Assembly: GCA_017552475.1 (NCBI GenBank)
Contig: JAFZPY010000092.1
Span: 1 to 34,095 of the forward strand
Reading direction: 5' to 3'
DNA from: Bacteroidales bacterium
Lineage (GTDB): Bacteria > Bacteroidota > Bacteroidia > Bacteroidales > UBA932
Length of the DNA stretch: 34,095 nucleotides
The stretch's first letter is position 1; every line of letters starts with the position of its first letter. A program made the translations under genes and the position numbers. The notes under the pieces are model-generated. The model was not told where the DNA came from. It made no database searches and worked only from the letters and a program-made list of their open reading frames with translations. Of the stretch, positions 7,840 to 15,312 are shown in pieces.

Positions 7840-8664
7840 TTATTTCTTTCTTCTTTCAATGATGAACTTGTTTGAAACAGCCTTAGGATTACGTGTCTTG
7901 TATCCCTTTGCAGGAAGGCCCTTGCGAGAGCGGGGATGTCCACCGGAAGCACGTCCTTCACCACCACCCATCGGGTGATCATGATGGTTCATGACAACAC
8001 CACGGTTGTGGGGACGACGGCCGAGCCAGCGGGAACGTCCTGCCTTACCGGCTGATTCCAGGTTGTGATCGGGATTGGACACGGTGCCCACGGTTGCACG
8101 GCAGGTAACAGGCACCATTCTGGTCTCGCCTGAAGGGAGACGGAGGATGGCATAGTTGCCTTCACGTGCTGCGAGCTGTGCGTATGTACCGGCTGAACGT
8201 GCCATTGCAGCACCCTGACCGGGACGGAGCTCGATAGCGTGAACGAGTGTACCTACAGGAATATCACTAAGAGGGAGGCAGTTGCCGACCTCGGGGGCTA
8301 CGCCCGCGCCGGATACGACAGTCTGTCCTACCTTGAGTCCGTTAGGAGCGATGATGTAGCTCTTCTGACCATCTTCGTACTGGATAAGGGCGATACGTGC
8401 GCTGCGGTTAGGGTCGTACTCGATAGTGAGGACGGTTGCAGGAACGTTGTCCTTGACGCGAAGGAAGTCGATGAGACGATACATCCTCTTGTGGCCGCCG
8501 CCGATGTAGCGGACAGTCATCTGGCCGGTATTGTTGCGGCCGCCGGAGGATTTAAGAGGGACGAGGAGTTTCTTGTAAGGTTTGTTGGTCGTAATCTCCT
8601 CGAAAGAGCTGATAGCTTTGTTTCTCTGACCAGGGGTCGTCGGTTTGTATTTCTTGATTGCCAT
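7840..8664 (-). CDS. rplB: 50S ribosomal protein L2
   Basis: L2, needed for subunit joining and close to the peptidyl-transferase centre. Length 274 is normal. Recognised from KPTTPGQRN at the start, GGGHKRMYR in the RNA-binding domain and [15 protein letters not shown] near the C-terminus. One oddity: the segment that reads MNPVDHP in most bacterial L2 proteins reads MNHHDHP here (codons cat cat at about 7984-7989 on the minus strand). The His of DHP and the GGGEG loop are intact, so the protein is likely functional. Confidence 0.98.
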   Translation of the reverse strand: MAIKKYKPTTPGQRNKAISSFEEITTNKPYKKLLVPLKSSGGRNNTGQMTVRYIGGGHKRMYRLIDFLRVKDNVPATVLTIEYDPNRSARIALIQYEDGQKSYIIAPNGLKVGQTVVSGAGVAPEVGNCLPLSDIPVGTLVHAIELRPGQGAAMARSAGTYAQLAAREGNYAILRLPSGETRMVPVTCRATVGTVSNPDHNLESAGKAGRSRWLGRRPHNRGVVMNHHDHPMGGGEGRASGGHPRSRKGLPAKGYKTRNPKAVSNKFIIERRKK

Positions 8665-8678
8665 AGTCTTTCCTCCTC

Positions 8679-8969
8679 TTAGATGTTTTCGTAGAAGTTG
8701 ATCTTATCATCGCCAGCGAGGGTGACGTAAGCCTTCTTGAAGTGATTTGTGCGGCCTTTGAGAAGTCCGGCCTTTGTGAAGCGAGACTTCCTCTTGCCAT
8801 GATAGTTGACAGTGTTGACGTCGGAGACGCTTACATTGTACATCTGCTCGACAGCTGTCTTGATCTGGATCTTATTGGCGTTGCGATCCACGATAAAACC
8901 GTAGCGGTTCAGCTTTTCGCCCTGAGCCGTCAGTTTTTCTGTAACGATTGGCTTAATTAAAATTCCCAT
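8679..8969 (-). CDS. rplW: 50S ribosomal protein L23
   Basis: L23, at the tunnel exit, where trigger factor and SRP dock. The start [13 protein letters not shown] and the block [20 protein letters not shown] are typical, as is the later [11 protein letters not shown]. Length 96 is normal. It lies 14 bases before rplB and 12 after rplD in the usual operon order. Confidence 0.98.
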   Translation of the reverse strand: MGILIKPIVTEKLTAQGEKLNRYGFIVDRNANKIQIKTAVEQMYNVSVSDVNTVNYHGKRKSRFTKAGLLKGRTNHFKKAYVTLAGDDKINFYENI

Positions 8970-8981
8970 TTCGCGTTCTCC

Positions 8982-9608
8982 TTATTTTACCCTTGATGCG
9001 AGGATGTCCTGTACGCCGTCTACCATCACGAGAGTGTTGGAATTCATGATAGCGTAGGTGTTGATCTCGTCAACAGTGATGACTTTTACCTCAGGGAGGT
9101 TACGTGATGAAAGATATACATTGTTGGAATTCTCAGGAAGCACGACGAGGACCTTGCGGTTGCCAGCCTTGAGGGCTGAAAGGATACCGAGGAGTTCCTT
9201 TGTCTTGGGAGCTTCCATGGAGAACGGCTCAACGAATACGATGTTGTTCTCTTTAGCCTTGTAAGAAAGGGCGGAGAAACGTGCGAACTGTTTGAGCTTC
9301 TTGTTGAGCTTGGTGCGGTAGTCGCGGGGCTTGGGACCGAATACACGGCCACCACCAACGAAGATGTTGGCTTTCATGCTACCGTGACGAGCACCGCCGC
9401 CGCCTTTCTGACGGCCAAGCTTCTTGGTAGAATATGCGACCTCGCTGCGGTCCTTGGTCTTGGCTGTGCCCTGACGCTGGTTGGCGAGGTACTGGATTAC
9501 ATCAAGGTAAATTGCGTGATCATTGGGCTCAATGCCGAAGATCTGCTCATCGAGTACTACCTTCTTTCCGGACTCTGATCCGTCAATTTTGTAAACTGAC
9601 AATTCCAT
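8982..9608 (-). CDS. rplD: 50S ribosomal protein L4
   Basis: L4 binds 23S rRNA and its extended loop lines the exit tunnel. [21 protein letters not shown] is the loop region, and the C-terminal Rossmann-like part includes KVLVVLPE and [10 protein letters not shown]. Length 208 is normal. In gamma-proteobacteria L4 represses its own S10 operon by binding the leader RNA. Whether this happens here is unknown, but the operon has a hairpin at its 5' end. Confidence 0.98.
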   Translation of the reverse strand: MELSVYKIDGSESGKKVVLDEQIFGIEPNDHAIYLDVIQYLANQRQGTAKTKDRSEVAYSTKKLGRQKGGGGARHGSMKANIFVGGGRVFGPKPRDYRTKLNKKLKQFARFSALSYKAKENNIVFVEPFSMEAPKTKELLGILSALKAGNRKVLVVLPENSNNVYLSSRNLPEVKVITVDEINTYAIMNSNTLVMVDGVQDILASRVK

Positions 9609-9611
9609 AAC

Positions 9612-10238
9612 TTAGGCCTCCAAAATTAAATAAGATCCTTTAGCTCCGGGAACAGAGCCTTTAACTACAAGAAGATTAGACTCAGGGATGACTTTGAGAA
9701 CTTCGAGGTTGAATACCTTCACCCTCTCGGCACCCATGTGGCCCGCCATTCTCATGCCGGGGAACACACGTGAAGGCCATGAAGATGCACCCATTGAACC
9801 AGGGTGACGGAGCCTGTTGTGCTGGCCGTGGGTCTGACCACCGACGCCGGCGAATCCATGACGTTTAACAACGCCCTGGAAACCTTTACCCTTAGAAGTA
9901 CCGACAACATCCACATACTTGGTATCCTCGTTGAAAACGTCGGATACGGAGAGGGTGTCGCCCAGTTTAAGCTCTCCCGCGAAGTCCATAGGGAACTCTA
10001 CGAGCTTGCGCTTGGGAGTGGTTCCTGCCTTTTCGAAGTGCCCTTTGAGAGCAGCGCTGGTGTGTTTCTCTTTCTTTTCGTCATAGGCAAGCTGTACAGC
10101 GGCATAACCATCTTTTTCGACTGTACGCACCTGCGTGACAACACATGGACCAGCCTCAACAACGGTGCATGGAATATTTTTTCCATCAGCACCGAAAACG
10201 GAAATCATTCCGATTTTCTTTCCAATTAATCCAGGCAT
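9612..10238 (-). CDS. rplC: 50S ribosomal protein L3
   Basis: L3 is an early assembly protein reaching the peptidyl-transferase centre. Recognised from [15 protein letters not shown], the block [19 protein letters not shown] and [18 protein letters not shown]. Length 208 is normal. It is the first gene of this operon. rpsJ, which usually precedes it in the S10 operon, is absent: the region upstream holds a promoter and then manC. Confidence 0.98.
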   Translation of the reverse strand: MPGLIGKKIGMISVFGADGKNIPCTVVEAGPCVVTQVRTVEKDGYAAVQLAYDEKKEKHTSAALKGHFEKAGTTPKRKLVEFPMDFAGELKLGDTLSVSDVFNEDTKYVDVVGTSKGKGFQGVVKRHGFAGVGGQTHGQHNRLRHPGSMGASSWPSRVFPGMRMAGHMGAERVKVFNLEVLKVIPESNLLVVKGSVPGAKGSYLILEA

Positions 10239-10270
10239 TGGTTTATTAATTAATTGTTTATAAATACATT

Positions 10271-10297
10271 AAAAAGCCCGCATACTTTTTGCGGGCT
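10271..10297 (-). terminator. Hairpin after manC, also the 5' end of the rplC leader
   Basis: Minus-strand arms AGCCCGCA and TGCGGGCT (8 bp) around a 7-base loop, followed by TTTTT (10271-10275). It has the form of a rho-independent terminator for manC, whose stop is 63 bases upstream. The predicted start of the rplC transcript falls at the first bases of the same hairpin, so it could also cap that mRNA or act as an attenuator. Confidence 0.7.
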
Positions 10298-10298
10298 G

Positions 10299-10330
10299 CA
10301 AATATACGGACTATTTTGCAAATATCCAAA
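10299..10330 (-). promoter_or_regulatory. Promoter of the rplC ribosomal operon
   Basis: On the minus strand TTTG (10327-10330), then 20 bases, then TATATTTG (10299-10306). Both boxes match the Bacteroidetes consensus exactly and the spacing is right. Predicted start of transcription is a few bases downstream, at about 10294-10297. Confidence 0.75.
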
Positions 10331-10359
10331 TAATCAGTTGCTTATGCTTCTTACAAAGA

Positions 10360-11445
10360 TCATCGATAAGGTTCATACTGAGGCATGCCGATGTCGGAGA
10401 GGAATTCCTTGACGTCTTTGTCTTTGCGGGGGCAGATCATGAGGGCATCGTCGGTGTCGATGACGAGGTAGTCCTTGAGCCCTTTGACGGCCATGAGCTC
10501 CTTGCGGTTCATGGAGACCATGATGCAGCCGGTGTTGCCTTCGGAGATGCTGGGGGTGTTGACAGCATTGCCCTCACCGTCTTTGCGTGGAAGGAAGCGG
10601 TAGAGGCTGTCCCAGCTGCCGATGTCGGACCAGCCGAACATGGCAGGATAAAGCCATGCGCAGTCTGTCTTCTCCATCACGCCGTAGTCAAGGGACACCT
10701 TAGGGCAGTCCATGTAGGCCCGCTCCACGCATGCACGTTCGGAAGGAGTGCCGATAACTTCGCTCATGTCTTTGAAAAGCGAATACACCTCCGGAACAAA
10801 GCGGGCGATCTGGTCACGGAGAACGGAGGCCCGGCAGAAATACATGCCGGAGTTCCAGAAGAATTCTCCGCTCTTGCAGAATACTTCCGCCAGGGCCCGG
10901 TCCGGTTTCTCGGTGAAAGTCTTCACCTGGAAAGGGCCTTTGGTCGACGAGTGGGCGCTCTTGACCTGGATATAGCCGAAATTCACGTCGGGAGACGTGG
11001 GCACGATACCGAGGGTCATGAGGACATCATGGCCGGAGGCATAATCCAGAGCATTCTCCACGGTGCTACGGAACTGGTCATTGTCTTCGATCACAAGGTC
11101 TGATGGTGTCGCCAGGATGACGGCGTCAGGGTCCCTGTTGAGAACGGAAAGGGATGCGTAGGTCAGGCACGGAGCCGTACTGCGGCTGTATGGTTCGAGA
11201 AGGAGGTTTTCTGGCAAGAGTTCCGGAATCTGTTCGCGGACCCTTCCGGCATAGCGATCCATAGTGACCACGAGGATATGGTCGGCAGGGAAAATGGAGG
11301 AGAATCTCTCCCATGTCCTGCGAATGAATGTCTTTTCTCCGGTAAAGTCTACGAATTGCTTTGGCAGGTCGTCCCTGGTAATCGGCCAGAACCTCGATCC
11401 ATTGCCGCCGGCCATAATGACGCAATATCTTTGGTTATTATTCAT
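10360..11445 (-). CDS. manC: Mannose-1-phosphate guanylyltransferase
   Basis: Makes GDP-mannose from mannose-1-phosphate and GTP, feeding GDP-fucose and surface glycan synthesis. The pyrophosphorylase signature VIMAGGNGSRFWPITRDDLP is at residues 9-28, with the sugar-binding motifs FTEKPD (177-182) and WNSGMY (197-202). At 361 residues it is the short form, with only the nucleotidyltransferase domain and no fused phosphomannose isomerase. It is the last gene of the cdaA-mutS2-yraN-manC run, 26 bases after yraN, and is followed by a terminator. The symbol reflects function; the family also includes type-I variants of other names. Confidence 0.93.
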   Translation of the reverse strand: MNNNQRYCVIMAGGNGSRFWPITRDDLPKQFVDFTGEKTFIRRTWERFSSIFPADHILVVTMDRYAGRVREQIPELLPENLLLEPYSRSTAPCLTYASLSVLNRDPDAVILATPSDLVIEDNDQFRSTVENALDYASGHDVLMTLGIVPTSPDVNFGYIQVKSAHSSTKGPFQVKTFTEKPDRALAEVFCKSGEFFWNSGMYFCRASVLRDQIARFVPEVYSLFKDMSEVIGTPSERACVERAYMDCPKVSLDYGVMEKTDCAWLYPAMFGWSDIGSWDSLYRFLPRKDGEGNAVNTPSISEGNTGCIMVSMNRKELMAVKGLKDYLVIDTDDALMICPRKDKDVKEFLSDIGMPQYEPYR

Positions 11446-11471
11446 ATATTATATTATGTGTAAACATGTAT

Positions 11472-11858
11472 TCATACATACATCGGTACCCAGGCGGAAG
11501 GAAAATAATCTATCGTCGCTTTGTCTCCGTCAAAGACCACGGACACGACATCGAAGAACGCTTCCACGTCATCGCCGAGGTCGCGGCCGCGCGTATTGAG
11601 ATACCGCAGCGCGGCCGCGGTGATCTTACGCTGTTTGACAGGACCGACATTTTCCTCAGGAGCAGCCTGCACAGGTGCCGTCCTGGTCTTCACTTCTACA
11701 AAATGCACGCCGTCTCCTGCCAGGGTGATAATGTCTATCTCAAGATGCCCGCCACGCCAGTTGCGTTCGAGTATCCTGTGTCCGACCGACTCAAGATAAG
11801 AGCATGCGCGGTCTTCACCCGCCCTGCCTGTCTGTTGTCTGTCGAACATTTGTTCCAT
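11472..11858 (-). CDS. yraN: YraN/UPF0102 family nuclease-like protein
   Basis: A 128-residue protein of the UPF0102 family, which has the restriction-endonuclease fold. The conserved set is visible: GRAGED near 11-16, then RNWRGGHLEIDII at 32-44 and VHFVEVKTR at 51-59, giving acidic residues Glu15, Glu40, Asp42 and Glu55 with Lys57 as in PD-(D/E)xK nucleases. The cellular role of the family is not settled. It is placed 8 bases after mutS2. A second ATG three codons in is possible as start. Confidence 0.92.
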   Translation of the reverse strand: MEQMFDRQQTGRAGEDRACSYLESVGHRILERNWRGGHLEIDIITLAGDGVHFVEVKTRTAPVQAAPEENVGPVKQRKITAAALRYLNTRGRDLGDDVEAFFDVVSVVFDGDKATIDYFPSAWVPMYV

Positions 11859-11866
11859 GGTTTTTA

Positions 11867-14398
11867 CTATCTGAATTTAACGACTGTTATCCCGGAGCCG
11901 CCGAACCGGATGTCCTCGTCGGAGACGGATTCAACCCCGCGGACGGTCTTTATGTAGCGCTGTATCTCTTCGCGCAGGGCTCCCGTCCCCTTGCCATGCA
12001 GGATGCGTACTGTATCGACATCAAGCATAAGGGCATCGTCAATGTAGCGCATTACGTTTTCTATGGCCTCATTGACCCTCTGGCCCCGGACGTCTATTTC
12101 GGGAGAGAAATTGAGCTTCCTCTCAGAAATGGATGTATCGAAACGCTGCACGGGGGGCTTGGCGACCTCCTTGAGAGCGGCTTTGTATTCATTGGACGTA
12201 ACCCTCTCCACGCGATCGAGAGGCAGCTTTGTGGTGATGTTACCGACTATTACGGTCACAGCCTTGGTGGAAATCTTGGAGACTTCGCCGACCATACCGC
12301 CGTCCTTGATACGTACTTTCTCCCCCACCTTAAGCGGGGCGCTTCGGAAAGCCGCCATCTGCCGCTCTTCCTGCTCTGCCCGGGACATCTCTTCACGGGT
12401 GGCGGGGTCGGCGCGGCGGGCCTTGCGGGACATCTCGCGCTCTTTGCGCTCTTCGAGCATCCTGAGCTTTTTCTCGATGTAGTCAGAACGGTCCCTGGCG
12501 TCAGCTTCTTTTTTCTGTCCGAGAGCTCCGATGAACATCTGGAGCTCTTTACGTGCATCCCTGGTCGCCTCTTTCTCCGCCTGTGCCTCCTTGATGGTGC
12601 GGATAGTGTTCTCGACCTGCCTGTTGGCTCCTTTTATGATGTCCTCAGCCTCACGGCGCGCATCGTCAAGGATACCTTTGCGCATCTTCTGGATATCTTC
12701 CAGTTCTTTCTGGTAACGGCCTGTGAGATTGTCGAGGGTCTTGTCGGTGTTGCGTATTTTCTGGAGCTTTTCGTCAAGGGCGCGGCGGTTGCGGACAATC
12801 TTGCGGAGGTTGCGCTCAATGCCGACGAATTCTTCACCGGCACGGCTCTCGGCGTCTTTGACAATAGCCTCGGGCAGGCCCATCTTGCGGGCCAGCTCAA
12901 AGGCGAAGGAGTTGCCGGGAAGGCCTATTTCGAGTTGGAAGAGGGGGGCTATGTTGCGGGCGTCGAAGAGCATGGCGCCATTGATGACGCCGGTCTCCGC
13001 GCCGGACGCATAGAGTTTCAAATTGGTGTAGTGTGTGGTGATGACTCCGTAGGTGCCACGGGCGTCAAGGGACGCGAGGATGGCTTCGGCAATGGCGCCG
13101 CCGGCGGCAGGCTCGGTACCGGAGCCGAATTCGTCTATGAGGACAAGCGTCTTGCTGTCGGCCTCCGAGAGCATTCCCTTCATATCAGTGAGGAAGGAGC
13201 TGTAGGTGGAGAGGTCGTTGTCTATTGACTGGTCATCGCCGATGCTGACCATGATGCGGTCGAAGACGGGCAGTTCCGAGGTCTCGGAGGTAGGGATGAG
13301 CATACCCCATTGGAACATGTATTGAAGCAGGCCGACTGTCTTGAGGCAGACGGATTTACCGCCGGCGTTGGGCCCCGAGATGAGGAGGATGTGCTTGGAG
13401 GGGGTGAGGGTGGCTGAAATGGGGACGATTGATTTGCCTTCTTTGCGCAGGGTACGTTCGAGAAGGGGGTGACGCGCCTTGCGGAGGGAGAGTTCCCCGT
13501 CCTCGGAGATGACGGGCATGCCGGCGATGAAGTCAAGGGCCACATTGGCCTTGGCCATGATGAAGTCGGTCTCGCCGATGTAGGTAGCCGCATCGAGAAG
13601 GTCGGGGACGTAGGAACGGAGGAAGTCGGAGAATTCGCAGAGGATACGGGAGATTTCGCGCGTCTCGGCGAAGTGGAGTTCCGATATTTCGTTTTCAAGC
13701 TCTACGATTTCGGCTGGCTGTATGAATGTGGTCTTGCCAGTGGCGGATTCGTCGTAGACATAGCCGGGGAGACGTCGTTTGGAGGCAGAATTGACGGGTA
13801 TGAGCATCTTGCCGTCACGGACGGAGACAGAAGCGCCGGCATCCACGATGCCGTCCTGCTGAGCCTTGCGAAGAATGGCGGCAATGCGCTTGGAGACATT
13901 GCCCTCTTTATCGTGAAGCTCTTTGCGTATACGGTAAAGCTCGTCGGAAGCCGTGTCCTTGATGTCACCGTAGCGGTCGAGAATGGCATCGATGCGGCGC
14001 TGCACCTCGGGGAAAGTGAGGATTCCGGAGGCCATGCGGTTCAGATGCGGGTAGACGCTGTCCTTGATACCGTGGAAGAAGCCCGTCACCTTGCGGACGG
14101 TGTCGAGCATGGTCTTGAGTTTGCCGAGAGAGAGGCGGTCTATATTGCCACCTTTCTCAATAGGGACAAGGAATGGGATGCAGTCAATATATCCGTTTGT
14201 AGGGAAGCCGTCCTCGAACATCAGGACAAGCCGCATCTCGTCGACAAGGACGAGCCGCTCACGTATATCGTCGGGGTCGGTGCTGAACTCTTCGCTTTCC
14301 ACCCTGGAGGCGGCATAGTCAGTGCTGCAACGGTCGGATATCATCTGCCGCACACGGTCAAATCCTAGTTTGTTTTCAAGTCTGTGTGTGTCTGACAT
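11867..14398 (-). CDS. mutS2: Endonuclease MutS2
   Basis: MutS2, an ATPase with a C-terminal Smr domain, known from other bacteria to suppress recombination or to rescue collided ribosomes. It lacks the mismatch-recognition domain of MutS. Visible parts: core and clamp at about 1-320; Walker A GPNAGGKS at 342-349; Walker B TLVLIDEFGSGTEP at 417-430; the long charged coiled coil at about 520-680; then a KOW-like stretch with VGEKVRIKDGGMVGEV; and the Smr domain from about 765, with IDVRG and the HGKGTGALRE motif. Length 843 is normal. Three bases separate it from cdaA upstream. Confidence 0.97.
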   Translation of the reverse strand: MSDTHRLENKLGFDRVRQMISDRCSTDYAASRVESEEFSTDPDDIRERLVLVDEMRLVLMFEDGFPTNGYIDCIPFLVPIEKGGNIDRLSLGKLKTMLDTVRKVTGFFHGIKDSVYPHLNRMASGILTFPEVQRRIDAILDRYGDIKDTASDELYRIRKELHDKEGNVSKRIAAILRKAQQDGIVDAGASVSVRDGKMLIPVNSASKRRLPGYVYDESATGKTTFIQPAEIVELENEISELHFAETREISRILCEFSDFLRSYVPDLLDAATYIGETDFIMAKANVALDFIAGMPVISEDGELSLRKARHPLLERTLRKEGKSIVPISATLTPSKHILLISGPNAGGKSVCLKTVGLLQYMFQWGMLIPTSETSELPVFDRIMVSIGDDQSIDNDLSTYSSFLTDMKGMLSEADSKTLVLIDEFGSGTEPAAGGAIAEAILASLDARGTYGVITTHYTNLKLYASGAETGVINGAMLFDARNIAPLFQLEIGLPGNSFAFELARKMGLPEAIVKDAESRAGEEFVGIERNLRKIVRNRRALDEKLQKIRNTDKTLDNLTGRYQKELEDIQKMRKGILDDARREAEDIIKGANRQVENTIRTIKEAQAEKEATRDARKELQMFIGALGQKKEADARDRSDYIEKKLRMLEERKEREMSRKARRADPATREEMSRAEQEERQMAAFRSAPLKVGEKVRIKDGGMVGEVSKISTKAVTVIVGNITTKLPLDRVERVTSNEYKAALKEVAKPPVQRFDTSISERKLNFSPEIDVRGQRVNEAIENVMRYIDDALMLDVDTVRILHGKGTGALREEIQRYIKTVRGVESVSDEDIRFGGSGITVVKFR

Positions 14399-14401
14399 AT
14401 C

Positions 14402-15226
14402 CTATACAGTCTCCTGAGACTCATCCCCTCCGCTGCGATAGGAGGAGCTGAGTTTGATTTTCAATTCATTGATATTTGTAATCCTGGTCCACACTCCGGC
14501 GTGGATGTATTCGATATTACCGGTCTCTTCCGATACCACCACCACCTCGGCATCGGTCTCTTCGGAGATGCCGATGGCAGCTTTGTGGCGCATGCCGAAT
14601 TGGGGAGGGATATCAGGGTTGTCTGACATGGGGAGTGTGCAGCGGGCGGCGACGATGCGGTTGCCGCTTATGATCATGGCTCCGTCGTGGAGCGGTGAAT
14701 TCTTGAAGAAAAGGTTGCGGATAAGACGGCGGTGGACAGTGGCGTCGATGCGGTCGCCGGTCGTGATGACATAGTCCATGCTGACTTTGTGGGGAATGAC
14801 TATGAGCGCTCCGCATTTCTCGGCAGACATGGCACGGCAGGCTTCAGTAATCTCATCGACCGAGGTATCATCCATAATCACCTCTTTGATACCCAGAAGC
14901 CTGTTGATAAAGGCTGTACCCCTGCCCATGACTCCGGAATCGGAGCCTATACGGCCAAGGAAATGGCGAATCTCCTGCTGGAATATGATGATGAGGGCAA
15001 GGATACCGACGTCAAGGATGGCATTTAACAGGGATGTCATCATGCGCATCCCCATCGCGGAGACTGCGAAACGAATTGCGAACAGGAGCACAAGTCCGAA
15101 GAAGATGTTCGCAACACCGGTGTTGCGTATCCAGCGGTAGGTGAAATAGATGATGATGGCCACCACAATGATGTCCAGAACATCGACAAACGACAACTGC
15201 AGGAATCCGAACAGCTCTAGTATCAT
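14402..15226 (-). CDS. cdaA: Diadenylate cyclase CdaA
   Basis: Membrane-bound enzyme that makes cyclic di-AMP from two ATP. Three N-terminal membrane helices (about residues 13-33, 38-56 and 64-84) precede the DAC domain. Catalytic motifs are present: DGA at 181-183 within NSPLHDGAMII, and RHKAA at 213-217 in place of the commoner RHRAA. The start at 15226 (274 residues) is preferred over an in-frame ATG at 15250, because a perfect -7 promoter element lies between them and the longer form would add eight residues encoded by promoter bases. It is the first gene of a four-gene minus-strand operon. Confidence 0.95.
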   Translation of the reverse strand: MILELFGFLQLSFVDVLDIIVVAIIIYFTYRWIRNTGVANIFFGLVLLFAIRFAVSAMGMRMMTSLLNAILDVGILALIIIFQQEIRHFLGRIGSDSGVMGRGTAFINRLLGIKEVIMDDTSVDEITEACRAMSAEKCGALIVIPHKVSMDYVITTGDRIDATVHRRLIRNLFFKNSPLHDGAMIISGNRIVAARCTLPMSDNPDIPPQFGMRHKAAIGISEETDAEVVVVSEETGNIEYIHAGVWTRITNINELKIKLSSSYRSGGDESQETV

Positions 15227-15230
15227 GTTG

Positions 15231-15262
15231 CAAAGATAATTAATCGTCATCGCAGAAACAAG
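15231..15262 (-). promoter_or_regulatory. Promoter of the cdaA operon, possibly giving a leaderless mRNA
   Basis: Minus-strand TATCTTTG (15231-15238) is a perfect TAnnTTTG. A -33 like CTTG lies 20 bases upstream (15259-15262). Only four bases (CAAC) separate the -7 box from the ATG at 15226, so transcription should begin at or next to the start codon. Confidence 0.65.
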
Positions 15263-15264
15263 AA

Positions 15265-15294
15265 GAGGGGGCCGACTTTTCAGCCGGTCCCCTC
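15265..15294 (-). terminator. Terminator at the end of the N-glycan-type locus
   Basis: Hairpin with outer arms GAGGGG and CCCCTC, a G-T wobble, inner CCG/CGG, and a short AT-rich loop. On the minus strand it is followed by a T-rich run (TTCTTGTTTC). It lies 18 bases after the stop of the BACON gene and abuts the cdaA promoter. Confidence 0.7.
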
Positions 15295-15312
15295 AGATAA
15301 GATGCTGGCGGA

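Noticed and set aside
11804..13228. Plus-strand open frame of 474 codons opposite mutS2
   Set aside because: It is the antisense of mutS2, which has complete motifs; the frame is open because of the GC-rich codon pattern and shows no recognisable domain.
14402..15250. Longer start for cdaA at 15250
   Set aside because: The added residues overlap a perfect -7 element, and the 15226 start matches the usual CdaA length.
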